This document shows, in pieces, positions 8,041 to 17,645 of a DNA stretch of 64,000 nucleotides. The notes below the pieces were generated by a model that worked only from the letters and a program-made list of their open reading frames with translations, was not told where the DNA came from and searched no databases. Position 1 is the first letter of the stretch; each line of letters opens with the position of its first letter. Origin of the DNA: S010-25 sp964466455. Lineage in GTDB: Bacteria; Pseudomonadota; Gammaproteobacteria; SZUA-229. The translations under genes were made by a program, and so were the position numbers. The stretch is from assembly GCA_964466455.1 (NCBI GenBank), contig CAYXNL010000004.1, forward strand, positions 1 to 64,000, read 5' to 3'.

Positions 8041-11000
8041 ATGAAAGATTTACTTAAGCTCATCAAACAACAGGGTCAAAATGAAGATTTTGACGCGATT
8101 AAAATCAGTCTTGCATCGCCACAACAGGTGCTGTCATGGTCATTTGGTGAGGTAAAAAAACCTGAAACCATTAACTATCGTACCTTTAAACCGGAACGTG
8201 ACGGGCTTTTCTGTGCCAAAATTTTTGGCCCGGTAAAGGACTATGAGTGTTTATGTGGTAAATACAAACGGCTGAAGCATCGCGGTGTCGTGTGTGAAAA
8301 ATGTGGTGTTGAAGTTACCCAGTCTAAAGTACGCCGTGAACGAATGGGGCACATTGACCTGGCTAGTCCGGTTGCCCATATCTGGTATCTGAAGTCCCTG
8401 CCATCACGCATTGGTCTGCTGCTTGATATGACCCTGCGTGAAATTGAACGAATTTTATATTTTGAAGCCTTCGTTGTGATCGAGCCGGGTCTGACGACAC
8501 TGGAAAAAGGCCAGTTACTAACTGATGAAACCTATCTCGAAGCGATTGAAGAGCATGGGGATGAATTTGATGCACGGATGGGCGCAGAAGCAGTTCATGA
8601 AATGCTGAAAGCGCTGATACTGGAGGAGGAGGCCATTAAAATTCGTGAGGATATGGGGGCAACCAAGTCGGAGACCAAACTTAAACGCCTGGCCAAACGC
8701 CTGAAACTGGTTGAGTCATTTATTGCTTCCGGTAACCGTCCGGAATGGATGATTATGACCGTACTACCAGTTTTGCCACCTGATTTGCGCCCACTGGTAC
8801 CTCTCGATGGCGGTCGTTTTGCCACCTCTGATCTGAATGATTTATATCGTCGTGTGATTAATCGTAACAATCGCCTCAAGCGCCTGCTTGAGCTGTATGC
8901 ACCGGATATCATTGTACGTAATGAAAAACGTATGTTACAGGAATCAGTGGATGCATTGATGGATAACGGTCGTCGCGGACGTGCTATTACCGGTACTAAT
9001 AAGCGCCCGTTAAAATCCCTCGCGGATATGATTAAAGGCAAGCAAGGTCGCTTCCGTCAGAATCTGTTAGGTAAGCGTGTTGATTATTCCGGGCGTTCTG
9101 TCATTGTGGTTGGACCAACGCTTAAGTTGCATCAGTGCGGGCTGCCGAAAAAAATGTCACTGGAGCTGTTCAAGCCTTTTATCTTTAACAAATTGCTCCG
9201 CCGCGGACTGGCAACCACTATCAAAGCGGCAAAGAAAATGGTGGAAAAAGAAGGCCCGGAAGTCTGGGATATTCTTGAGGAAGTTATCCGCGAACACCCG
9301 GTTATGCTTAACCGTGCGCCTACTCTACACCGTCTGGGTATTCAGGCTTTTGAACCAATGCTGATTGAAGGCAAGGCCATTCAATTACATCCGTTAGTCT
9401 GTACCGCTTTCAATGCCGATTTTGACGGCGACCAGATGGCGGTACATATACCCCTGTCGATTGAAGCACAACTGGAAGCACGTACCCTGATGCTGGCAAC
9501 GAATAATATTCTATCACCGGCATCCGGTGAACCTATTATCGTCCCTTCACAGGATATCGTACTGGGTTTGTACTATATGACGCGTGAATCAATTAATGTT
9601 AAAGGTGAAGGTATGGTCTTTGCCGACATTGATGAAGTGTACTGTGCCTTTAATAATGATCAGGCGCATCTACAGGCTAAAGTTAAAGTACGTATTTGTG
9701 AACGGCTCTTCAATGATGACGGTGAACTGGAAGAGTGTTATAAAATTGTTGATACTACAGTTGGGCGTGCCATTCTGTCTGAAATACTGCCCGCTGGACT
9801 GCCCTATGAACTGGTGAATCAGAATCTGGATAAAAAAGCCATTTCTAATCTAATTAATTCCTGTTACCGCCAGGTAGGTTTGAAAGAAACCGTTATTTTT
9901 GCTGATCAATTGATGTACACCGGGTTTCGTTATTCAACCCGTGCCGGTATATCTATTTGTATCAGCGATATGGTTATTCCTGATGAGAAGGTACCGTTGT
10001 TATCAGCCGCCGAGGCAGAAGTGAAAGAGATTCAGAATCAGTATACCTCCGGTCTGCTTACCAACGGTGAACGTTATAACAAGGTGGTTGATATCTGGTC
10101 CCATGCAAATGAAGCGGTTGCCAAAGCAATGATGGACAAACTCAGCGTGGTTGAAGTGGAAGATGCTGAAGGAAATATTGTGAAGCAACCATCGTTTAAT
10201 AATATTTTTGTTATGGCAGATTCCGGTGCAAGGGGTTCGGCCGCTCAGATCAGGCAGCTTGCTGGTATGCGTGGTCTGATGGCCAAACCGGATGGTTCTA
10301 TTATCGAAACACCAATTACCGCCAATTTCCGTGAGGGACTGAACGTATTGCAGTATTTTATTTCTACTCACGGTGCCCGCAAAGGTCTGGCAGATACCGC
10401 ATTGAAAACTGCAAACTCCGGTTACCTGACACGTCGTCTGGTAGATGTTGCACAGGACATGGTTATTTTGAAGGAAGATTGTGCTACTGAAAAGGGAATG
10501 TTAATGCAGTCCATGATTGAAGGTGGTGATGTCATTATGCCACTGAGTGAACTGGTACTCGGTCGTGTGGTAGCAAGAGACGTACTAAATACCGATGATG
10601 AAGTGCTGATTCCACGTGACACACTACTCGATGAGCAGTGGGTTGAGCAGCTTGATGAGCTGGGTATTGATGAGATTTTTGTACGCTCGGTCATTACCTG
10701 TGAGAACCTGCATGGTGTCTGTTCCATGTGTTATGGCCGCGATCTGGCGCGGGGACATCGGGTTAATCACGGGGAGGCAGTAGGGGTTATCGCCGCACAG
10801 TCCATTGGTGAGCCGGGAACACAACTTACCATGCGTACCTTCCATATCGGTGGTGCTGCCAGCCGGTCTGCAGCAGCTAATAGTATCAGTGTGAAGACTA
10901 CCGGAATGATAAATCTGCATAATATTAAAGTGGTTAGACAAAATGCCGGTGGACTGGTTGCCGTATCACGATCCGGTGAGCTTGGCATCGTGGATGAGCA

Positions 11001-12306
11001 GGGGCGTGAACGTGAACTGTATAAAATTCCATACGGTGCTGTTATTTCTGTGGAAGAAGGTGGCGAGATTACCGCCGGTCAGGTGGTTGCTACCTGGGAT
11101 CCTCACACCCATCCGATTATTACCGAGGTGGAAGGCCACGTTAAATTTACTGATTTTGCTGAAGGCATCAGTGTGCAGAAAGAAACGGATGAAATTACCG
11201 GACTGTCTTCCATTGTGGTGATTGATCCCAAGCAACGAGCAACAGCCGGTAAGGATATGCGGCCATTGATTACGCTGGTCGATGATACCGGGGCAGAATT
11301 ATGTATTGCTGGTTCTGATCAGCCTGCACGCTACTTCCTGCCAACGGGTGCCATTATTAATATTGAGGATGGAGGCAGTGTCTCCATTGGTGATGTACTG
11401 GCGCGTATTCCTCAGGCATCCAGTAAAACCCGTGATATTACCGGTGGTTTGCCTCGTGTGGCCGACCTGTTTGAAGCACGTAAACCCAAAGAACCGGCCA
11501 TTATGGCGGAAGCATCCGGTATTATCAGTTTCGGCAAGGAAACTAAAGGTAAACAACGACTGGTGATTACCAACGATGAAAATGAAGCAATCGAGTCACT
11601 GATTCCTAAATGGCGGCACATTAATGTGTTTGAAGGTGAACGTGTTGAGCAGGGTGAAGTGATTGCTGACGGTGAACGCAGTGCGCACGATATCCTGCGA
11701 TTGCTTGGTGCAGAGGCCCTGGCAGAATATCTGGTTAACGAGATTCAGGATGTTTACCGGCTTCAGGGTGTGAAAATTAATGATAAGCACATTGAAGTGA
11801 TTATTCGACAGATGTTGCGTAAATGTGAAATTATCGAAGGGGGCGATTCAGTTTACCTCAAAGGTGAGATTGTTGAGCGGGTTCGCGTCATTGAAGAATG
11901 TGAAAAATTACAGGCGCAGGGTAAAGAACCGGTGATATTTGAACCGATACTGCTGGGGATCACCAAAGGTTCACTGGTGACAGAGTCCTTTATCTCAGCG
12001 GCGTCCTTCCAGGAAACAACCCGTGTCTTAACGGAGGCATCGGTTCGCGGTAGCAGTGACCCACTTCATGGTCTGAAGGAAAATGTTATTGTGGGGCGTC
12101 TGATCCCAGCGGGTACAGGCCTTGCTTACCATGAAGAACGTCAGCGCCGTCGCACAGCAGATATAGATGATGCCTTTATTTCTGAAGAGGAAGCTAAAGC
12201 AATCGTGAACGACAATATCGCGGCCGAGGTGGAAGAAGAGCTTGCTGTGCAGATTGCTGAAGGCAGCGATGCGCAACAGGGTGAACAAACCGAGCAGGAT
12301 GCCTGA
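8041..12306 (+). CDS. rpoC: DNA-directed RNA polymerase subunit beta'
   Basis: A 1421-residue beta' subunit. The N-terminal zinc ribbon is visible (CLCGKYKRLKHRGVVCEKCG). The catalytic Mg motif NADFDGDQM occupies residues 458-466, with the three aspartates at the same numbers as E. coli (460, 462, 464). The second zinc site (CENLHGVCSMCYGRDLARG) and the trigger loop/bridge region with QSIGEPGTQLTMRTFH are intact. The C-terminal tail is acidic. It lies 75 bases after rpoB with no terminator between them. Confidence 0.99.
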   Translation: MKDLLKLIKQQGQNEDFDAIKISLASPQQVLSWSFGEVKKPETINYRTFKPERDGLFCAKIFGPVKDYECLCGKYKRLKHRGVVCEKCGVEVTQSKVRRERMGHIDLASPVAHIWYLKSLPSRIGLLLDMTLREIERILYFEAFVVIEPGLTTLEKGQLLTDETYLEAIEEHGDEFDARMGAEAVHEMLKALILEEEAIKIREDMGATKSETKLKRLAKRLKLVESFIASGNRPEWMIMTVLPVLPPDLRPLVPLDGGRFATSDLNDLYRRVINRNNRLKRLLELYAPDIIVRNEKRMLQESVDALMDNGRRGRAITGTNKRPLKSLADMIKGKQGRFRQNLLGKRVDYSGRSVIVVGPTLKLHQCGLPKKMSLELFKPFIFNKLLRRGLATTIKAAKKMVEKEGPEVWDILEEVIREHPVMLNRAPTLHRLGIQAFEPMLIEGKAIQLHPLVCTAFNADFDGDQMAVHIPLSIEAQLEARTLMLATNNILSPASGEPIIVPSQDIVLGLYYMTRESINVKGEGMVFADIDEVYCAFNNDQAHLQAKVKVRICERLFNDDGELEECYKIVDTTVGRAILSEILPAGLPYELVNQNLDKKAISNLINSCYRQVGLKETVIFADQLMYTGFRYSTRAGISICISDMVIPDEKVPLLSAAEAEVKEIQNQYTSGLLTNGERYNKVVDIWSHANEAVAKAMMDKLSVVEVEDAEGNIVKQPSFNNIFVMADSGARGSAAQIRQLAGMRGLMAKPDGSIIETPITANFREGLNVLQYFISTHGARKGLADTALKTANSGYLTRRLVDVAQDMVILKEDCATEKGMLMQSMIEGGDVIMPLSELVLGRVVARDVLNTDDEVLIPRDTLLDEQWVEQLDELGIDEIFVRSVITCENLHGVCSMCYGRDLARGHRVNHGEAVGVIAAQSIGEPGTQLTMRTFHIGGAASRSAAANSISVKTTGMINLHNIKVVRQNAGGLVAVSRSGELGIVDEQGRERELYKIPYGAVISVEEGGEITAGQVVATWDPHTHPIITEVEGHVKFTDFAEGISVQKETDEITGLSSIVVIDPKQRATAGKDMRPLITLVDDTGAELCIAGSDQPARYFLPTGAIINIEDGGSVSIGDVLARIPQASSKTRDITGGLPRVADLFEARKPKEPAIMAEASGIISFGKETKGKQRLVITNDENEAIESLIPKWRHINVFEGERVEQGEVIADGERSAHDILRLLGAEALAEYLVNEIQDVYRLQGVKINDKHIEVIIRQMLRKCEIIEGGDSVYLKGEIVERVRVIEECEKLQAQGKEPVIFEPILLGITKGSLVTESFISAASFQETTRVLTEASVRGSSDPLHGLKENVIVGRLIPAGTGLAYHEERQRRRTADIDDAFISEEEAKAIVNDNIAAEVEEELAVQIAEGSDAQQGEQTEQDA

Positions 12307-12417
12307 CATTAGTGAGACCGATGATCCTTCTACTTGCTGAGGAAGGTAAGGAGTTGAGGAATGGATCTGAACGTGTTGTGAAACAATAAAACTGCGTGAT
12401 TTTCATGCTCCATCTGC

Positions 12418-12446
12418 TTGACAGTTTCGGGTAGTGGGCATAGAAT
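12418..12446 (+). promoter_or_regulatory. Sigma-70 promoter of the str operon (rpsL)
   Basis: TTGACA (12418-12423), a spacer of exactly 17 bases and TAGAAT (12441-12446) form a near-consensus housekeeping promoter in the 261-base gap between rpoC and rpsL. Transcription would start near 12453, giving a leader of about 115 bases. This is the best-scoring promoter I can see in the window and fits a strong ribosomal operon. Confidence 0.8.
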
Positions 12447-12458
12447 TGCGCCTCTTTT

Positions 12459-12499
12459 GACAGGCTTCAGGGTAGTACCTGGGCCTGTCGTTTATTTTT
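12459..12499 (+). promoter_or_regulatory. Leader hairpin with T-rich tail before rpsL
   Basis: GACAGGC (12459-12465) pairs with GCCTGTC (12483-12489), with inner CAGG/CCTG pairing around the loop, and is followed by GTTTATTTTT. It lies within the first bases of the str transcript, immediately after the promoter. It may be an attenuator or the terminator of rpoBC read-through. Its overlap with the expected start site leaves both roles open. Confidence 0.5.
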
Positions 12500-12567
12500 G
12501 CCTGCGGGATTATCGTAAAAAAACAACCGCGGCTACCGCTTTTACGGGCGGGACTGGAGTGATTTAG

Positions 12568-12942
12568 ATGACAACGATTAATCAATTGGTACGTAAGCCA
12601 CGTCAAAGTAAAGTGGTGAAAAGCAACGTACCAGCGCTTGAGGCTTCACCGCAAAAGCGTGGAGTGTGTACCCGTGTTTATACGACGACACCAAAAAAAC
12701 CAAACTCTGCAATGCGTAAAGTTGCACGTGTTCGGTTAACAAACAGTTATGAAGTAACCAGTTATATTGGTGGTGAGGGGCATAACCTTCAGGAGCACTC
12801 TGTTGTATTGATACGCGGTGGCAGGGTGAAGGATTTACCGGGTGTGCGTTATCACATTGTACGCGGTAGTCTGGATACCCAGGGTGTTGATTCACGTCGT
12901 CAGGGTCGTTCCAAATATGGTACTAAGCGTCCTAAGGGGTAG
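12568..12942 (+). CDS. rpsL: 30S ribosomal protein S12 (uS12)
   Basis: A 124-residue S12 decoding-centre protein. The TPKKPNSA loop places lysines at 43 and 44, and GGRVKDLPG places K88 and D89, so the streptomycin-relevant residues are wild type. S12 monitors codon-anticodon pairing with 16S rRNA. It is the first gene of the str operon, followed by rpsG after 102 bases, where I see no terminator. Confidence 0.98.
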   Translation: MTTINQLVRKPRQSKVVKSNVPALEASPQKRGVCTRVYTTTPKKPNSAMRKVARVRLTNSYEVTSYIGGEGHNLQEHSVVLIRGGRVKDLPGVRYHIVRGSLDTQGVDSRRQGRSKYGTKRPKG

Positions 12943-13044
12943 TACGTGGAGCTTTGTAATACATCTGCTGATCTACGGAAACAAACAGAAAGCCTGTCAC
13001 GGACACCAAAGTGGTTGTGATTTAACTATTTAGAGAATACATCG

Positions 13045-13515
13045 ATGCCAAGAAGAAGAGAAGTTCCCAAAAGAGAAGTGTTGCCAGATCCGAAATTCGG
13101 TAGTACGCAAATTACAAAATTCGTTAATATGATCATGAAATGTGGCAAGAAATCGGTGGCTGAAATGATTATGTATAACGCACTTGACCGTATTAGTGAA
13201 AAAGGTAAATCAGAACCGATGGAAGTGCTGGATAAGGCGCTGGAAAATGTTAGTCCCATGGTAGAAGTGAAGTCACGACGTGTAGGTGGTGCTACTTATC
13301 AGGTTCCTATCGAAGTGCGTGTCAGCCGTAGGCAGACGCTGGCTATGCGCTGGTTAATCGACGCAGCAAGAAAGCGTGGTGAAAAATCCATGCAGTTAAA
13401 ACTGGCTGGCGAATTAATGGATGCATCAGAAAATCGGGGTAATGCAGTGAAGAAACGCGAAGACACACACCGTATGGCTGAAGCCAATAAGGCCTTCGCA
13501 CATTTCCGCTGGTAA
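13045..13515 (+). CDS. rpsG: 30S ribosomal protein S7 (uS7)
   Basis: A 156-residue S7, the usual length without the E. coli K-12 extension. It begins MPRRREVPKREVLPDPKFGS and contains VSPMVEVKSRRVGGATYQVP, the rRNA-binding beta hairpin region. S7 nucleates the 30S head and lines the E site. In E. coli it represses the distal str genes. A spacing of 34 bases to fusA indicates one transcript. Confidence 0.98.
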   Translation: MPRRREVPKREVLPDPKFGSTQITKFVNMIMKCGKKSVAEMIMYNALDRISEKGKSEPMEVLDKALENVSPMVEVKSRRVGGATYQVPIEVRVSRRQTLAMRWLIDAARKRGEKSMQLKLAGELMDASENRGNAVKKREDTHRMAEANKAFAHFRW

Positions 13516-13549
13516 AGTGGCGGCTTAATAAAATATTACAGGAAAAGTT

Positions 13550-15655
13550 GTGGCTCGTACAACGCCAATCAGTCGCTATAGAAATATTGGCATTATGGCG
13601 CATATTGATGCCGGCAAAACGACAACCACAGAACGGATTCTTTACTACACTGGCATTTCTCATAAAATAGGTGAGGTTCATGATGGTGCCGCTACCATGG
13701 ACTGGATGGAACAGGAACAGGAGCGGGGTATTACGATTACTTCAGCAGCCACAACCTGTTTCTGGTCGGGCATGGAAAAGCAGTACGAACAGCACCGTAT
13801 CAATATTATTGATACGCCCGGACACGTTGATTTTACCATTGAGGTAGAGCGTTCATTGCGTGTTCTGGATGGAGCCTGTGCTGTATTCTGCGCTGTTGGT
13901 GGGGTTGAGCCGCAGTCGGAAACAGTGTGGCGCCAGGCAAATAAATATCATGTCCCACGGATGGTCTTTGTTAATAAAATGGATCGGGCCGGTGCGGATT
14001 TTCTGCGCGTTGTCGAACAGATAAAAGACCGTCTTGGCGCGAATTCTGTTGCGATGCAGGTTGCGATTGGTGCCGAAGAAAAATTTGAAGGGGTCGTTGA
14101 TCTCGTCAGAATGAAGGCGATTTACTGGAGTGAGGAAAACATGGGTTCGGTGTTTACCGAAACAGATGTTCCCGATGAATTGCAGGCCCTGTGTGAAGAA
14201 CGCCGTGAGCTGATGGTTGAAGCCGCCGCTGAGGCAAATGATGTATTAATGGGAAAATATCTGGAGACAGGTGATCTTGATGTGCAGGAAATTCGCCAGG
14301 GAATACGTGAACGTACACTGGCTAATGAAATTGTGCCGGCATTCTGTGGTTCTGCGTTTAAGAATAAAGGCGTGCAGGCAATGCTTGATGCCGTAATCGA
14401 CTATATGCCATCACCAGTAGATGTGCCACCAATAAAGGGCCATCTGGATGATAAAGATGAGACGGTAGCGGAGCGCCAGCCTGATGATAATGTTCCATTT
14501 GCTGCGCTGGGTTTTAAAATTGCGACAGATCCGTTTGTAGGGAACCTGACGTTTTTCAGGGTTTACTCTGGTGTGTTAAAATCGGGTGACACGGTTTATA
14601 ACCCGGTGAAAGGTAAAAAAGAACGTGTTGGTCGTATTGTGCAGATGCATGCGAACAGCCGTGAAGAAGTCTCAGAGGTTTGCGCTGGCGATATTGCGGC
14701 CGCGATTGGGCTCAGAGACATTACCACCGGTGACACCTTATGTGATCCGAAAGCGGTTATTACGCTGGAAAAGATGGATTTTCCCGATCCGGTTATTTCG
14801 GTTGCTGTAGAGCCGAAAACGAAAGCGGATCAGGAAAAAATGGGTGTTGCGCTGGGTAAGCTGGCACATGAGGATCCTTCGTTTCGTGTCTATACGGATG
14901 AAGAATCGGGACAGACCATTATTTCGGGCATGGGCGAGTTGCACCTTGAGATAATTATTGACCGGATGAGACGTGAGTTTAATGTAGAGGCTAACGTTGG
15001 TAATCCACAGGTTGCCTACCGTGAGGCAATTAGCCGAACGGTAGAGCATGAAGCCAAATTTATACGTCAGTCTGGTGGTAAGGGTCAATATGGGCATGTG
15101 TATCTGCGTTTAGAATCGCGAACACCAGGCGATGGTTATGAATTTGTCAACAAAATTGTTGGTGGCACCATACCAAAAGAGTTTATTCCTGCTGTTGATA
15201 AAGGTGTGCAGGATCAGATGAAAAATGGTGTGCTGGCAGGGTATCCGATTGAAGATGTTTGTGTGACTCTGTTTGATGGTTCGTATCATGATGTTGATTC
15301 GAGTGAGCTGGCGTTTAAAATTGCCGGTTCAATCTGTTTTAGAGAAGCGGCACTGGAGGCCGGTCCAAAGTTACTGGAACCGATAATGAAGGTCGAAGTG
15401 GTTACTCCAGGGGAATATATGGGCGATGTCATGGGTGACCTGAGCCGACGACGTGGTATTGTCAGCGGTATGGAAGACACTGTGTTGGGGAAGAATATTA
15501 GAGCGGACGTGCCGTTGTCAGAAATGTTTGGTTATGCAACAGCGTTGCGTTCGGCTACGCAGGGTCGGGCAACCTATTCAATGGAATTTGAAAAATATGC
15601 GCAGGCGCCAAAGGTCATTGCGGACGCGGTGATTAGTAGTAAAACAGGGTATTGA
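13550..15655 (+). CDS. fusA: Elongation factor G
   Basis: A 701-residue EF-G starting at GTG, preceded by ACAGGAAAAG. The GTPase domain shows G1 AHIDAGKTTTTERI, G3 DTPGHVDF and G4 NKMDRAGADF. Domains II to V follow, including the GQYGHV region of domain IV that enters the decoding site. It catalyses ribosomal translocation and, with RRF, recycling. This is the canonical bacterial EF-G of the str operon, located between rpsG and tufA. Confidence 0.98.
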   Translation: MARTTPISRYRNIGIMAHIDAGKTTTTERILYYTGISHKIGEVHDGAATMDWMEQEQERGITITSAATTCFWSGMEKQYEQHRINIIDTPGHVDFTIEVERSLRVLDGACAVFCAVGGVEPQSETVWRQANKYHVPRMVFVNKMDRAGADFLRVVEQIKDRLGANSVAMQVAIGAEEKFEGVVDLVRMKAIYWSEENMGSVFTETDVPDELQALCEERRELMVEAAAEANDVLMGKYLETGDLDVQEIRQGIRERTLANEIVPAFCGSAFKNKGVQAMLDAVIDYMPSPVDVPPIKGHLDDKDETVAERQPDDNVPFAALGFKIATDPFVGNLTFFRVYSGVLKSGDTVYNPVKGKKERVGRIVQMHANSREEVSEVCAGDIAAAIGLRDITTGDTLCDPKAVITLEKMDFPDPVISVAVEPKTKADQEKMGVALGKLAHEDPSFRVYTDEESGQTIISGMGELHLEIIIDRMRREFNVEANVGNPQVAYREAISRTVEHEAKFIRQSGGKGQYGHVYLRLESRTPGDGYEFVNKIVGGTIPKEFIPAVDKGVQDQMKNGVLAGYPIEDVCVTLFDGSYHDVDSSELAFKIAGSICFREAALEAGPKLLEPIMKVEVVTPGEYMGDVMGDLSRRRGIVSGMEDTVLGKNIRADVPLSEMFGYATALRSATQGRATYSMEFEKYAQAPKVIADAVISSKTGY

Positions 15656-15709
15656 AGCAACTTTATTTTTATTATTTTTATTATTTAAGAATTCAGAGAG
15701 GTAATAACA

Positions 15710-16900
15710 GTGTCCAAGGAAAAGTTTAAAAGAACCAAGCCACATGTAAATGTAGGCACAATTGGTCACGTAGACCACGGTAAAACCACACTGACAGCCG
15801 CGCTGACGAAGGTAATGGCGGAATCACAGGGCGGTGAAGTAAAAGCATTTGACCAGATAGATAATGCCCCGGAAGAACGTGCGCGAGGTATAACGATTGC
15901 GACCTCACACGTAGAATACGAAAGTGAGAACCGCCACTATGCTCACGTAGACTGTCCGGGACATGCTGACTATGTGAAGAACATGATAACCGGTGCAGCG
16001 CAGATGGACGGAGCGATATTAGTGGTATCGGCGGCAGATGGTCCAATGCCACAGACCCGTGAGCACATACTGCTGTCGCGTCAGGTAGGCGTACCGTATG
16101 TACTGGTGTACATGAACAAGGCAGACATGGTTGATGATGAAGAGCTATTAGAGCTGGTTGAAATGGAAATTCGTGAACTGCTTGATGCCTATGAATTTCC
16201 TGGTGATGACACACCAATTATTATTGGTTCAGCACTGAAAGCGCTGGAAGGTGACAGCTCTGAAATTGGCGCGCCATCGATTCTCAAGCTGGTTGCTGCG
16301 ATGGATGATTACATTCCGCTGCCAGAGCGTGCGATTGACCAGCCATTTTTGATGCCGGTTGAGGATGTATTCTCAATCTCCGGACGTGGTACAGTGGTAA
16401 CGGGACGGATTGAGCGTGGTGTTGTTAACGTTGGGGATGAGATTGAGATTGTTGGTATACGCGACACCCAGACGACGATCTGTACAGGCGTAGAGATGTT
16501 TCGTAAGTTGCTGGATCAGGGTGAAGCGGGTGATAACGTTGGTTTGTTACTCCGTGGACTGAAGCGCGAAGAAGTGGAGCGTGGACAGGTTTGTTGTAAA
16601 CCTGGAAGTGTTAAGCCACACACCAAGTTTGAATGTGAAGTGTATGTACTGAGCAAGGATGAAGGTGGTCGCCACACGCCATTTTTTAATAACTATCGTC
16701 CACAGTTTTACTTCCGTACCACGGATGTAACCGGTGCCTGTGATTTACCGGAAGGAACCGAGATGGTAATGCCGGGCGATAACGTTAAGATGACGGTTAC
16801 GCTGATTAACCCGATTGCGATGGAAGAAGGCCTACGCTTTGCGATACGTGAAGGTGGTCGCACAGTGGGTGCCGGTGTGGTATCTAAAATTATTGAGTAA
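15710..16900 (+). CDS. tufA: Elongation factor Tu (second tuf copy, complete)
   Basis: A 396-residue EF-Tu starting at GTG after GAGAGGTAATAACA. G1 is GHVDHGKTTLTAAL, G3 is DCPGHADYVKNM and G4 is NKADMV. Domains 2 and 3 follow. It carries aminoacyl-tRNA to the A site. The 3' end is identical to the other tuf copy at the left edge of the window for at least 55 bases, consistent with gene conversion between the copies. It is the last classical gene of the str operon. Confidence 0.99.
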   Translation: MSKEKFKRTKPHVNVGTIGHVDHGKTTLTAALTKVMAESQGGEVKAFDQIDNAPEERARGITIATSHVEYESENRHYAHVDCPGHADYVKNMITGAAQMDGAILVVSAADGPMPQTREHILLSRQVGVPYVLVYMNKADMVDDEELLELVEMEIRELLDAYEFPGDDTPIIIGSALKALEGDSSEIGAPSILKLVAAMDDYIPLPERAIDQPFLMPVEDVFSISGRGTVVTGRIERGVVNVGDEIEIVGIRDTQTTICTGVEMFRKLLDQGEAGDNVGLLLRGLKREEVERGQVCCKPGSVKPHTKFECEVYVLSKDEGGRHTPFFNNYRPQFYFRTTDVTGACDLPEGTEMVMPGDNVKMTVTLINPIAMEEGLRFAIREGGRTVGAGVVSKIIE

Positions 16901-17020
16901 TTAAATACTCGAAATACCGCCGAATTCACGGTTGTTGTACAAAGAGATGAGAGCGAATACTTTTTGCACGGTGGTGAATTTGGTTGGTATTATGAATGGT
17001 TATAAAACATTAGGATTATT

Positions 17021-17332
17021 ATGGCAAATCAACATATAAGAATTCGTCTAAAGGCGTTTGATCATCACCTGATTGATAAATCAGCCAGTGAAATCGTCGA
17101 CACGGCAAAACGTACCGGGGCACATGTAAAAGGTCCGATTCCGCTACCAACGAAAAAAGAACGCTTTACAATACTGATTTCACCGCATGTAAACAAAGAT
17201 GCGCGTGACCAGTATGAGATACGTACACATAAGCGTATGCTTGATATTATTGACCCCACAGATAAAACAGTAGATGCCTTAATGAAGCTTGACCTGTCTG
17301 CTGGTGTTGATGTACAGATTAAATTAAATTAA
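17021..17332 (+). CDS. rpsJ: 30S ribosomal protein S10 (uS10 / NusE)
   Basis: A 103-residue S10, the same length as in E. coli, with the conserved VKGPIPLPTKKERFT and RTHKRMLDIIDPTDKTVDAL segments. It sits in the 30S head and also acts as NusE, binding NusB in antitermination and NusG in transcription-translation coupling. It lies 120 bases after tufA. The main promoter and leader of the S10 operon appear after it, not before it, so it is probably expressed with the str operon. Confidence 0.98.
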   Translation: MANQHIRIRLKAFDHHLIDKSASEIVDTAKRTGAHVKGPIPLPTKKERFTILISPHVNKDARDQYEIRTHKRMLDIIDPTDKTVDALMKLDLSAGVDVQIKLN

Positions 17333-17351
17333 TACCGGATTGAAAATAGTG

Positions 17352-17381
17352 TTGTTATAAGCGGGAAAACCCTGTTATAAT
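17352..17381 (+). promoter_or_regulatory. Promoter upstream of rplC
   Basis: TTGTTA (17352-17357), an 18-base spacer and a perfect TATAAT (17376-17381) lie 20 bases after the rpsJ stop. Transcription would begin near 17388 and produce a leader of about 258 bases before rplC. No comparable promoter was seen between tufA and rpsJ. Confidence 0.65.
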
Positions 17382-17387
17382 AGCGCG

Positions 17388-17645
17388 CTTTGTTGCACAG
17401 CGAACAGTAATTTCTGTAACGTTTATAGCACAAAGATTCTACTTATCGTAAGTCCTCTACGGGATACTGCGAAAACGTAATATTTAGAGCCGGATGGTGT
17501 CAGTCGAAAAAGACTGTTGTTATCCGACAACTTTTGTAGAATAACAGATTCGATAACCCTGACTGGTTTTGTTTCAGGGTTTAGTGGCTGGCTTACGCCG
17601 GAAAAAGTTTCCGGTAGCCAGTTTTTTTATTGAGTAGGAATCGAA
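17388..17645 (+). promoter_or_regulatory. S10-operon-type leader with attenuator, before rplC
   Basis: The 313-base gap between rpsJ and rplC holds a promoter and a structured leader. AACCCTGA (17555-17562) pairs with TCAGGGTT (17574-17581), and a second hairpin with a U tract follows (17588-17628). In E. coli the S10 operon leader also ends with two adjacent hairpins, the last bearing a U run, and ribosomal protein L4 stops transcription and translation there. The layout here matches, but the element lies after rpsJ. L4 control is inferred. Confidence 0.6.
17588..17628 (+). terminator. Intrinsic terminator / attenuator hairpin in the rplC leader
   Basis: CTGGCT pairs with AGCCAG at the base and CCGGAAA pairs with TTTCCGG at the top of the stem around a 3-base loop, followed by seven T. 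It has the form of a Rho-independent terminator 18 bases before the rplC start. Because it sits inside the leader of a large ribosomal operon, it must be conditional. Confidence 0.75.
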
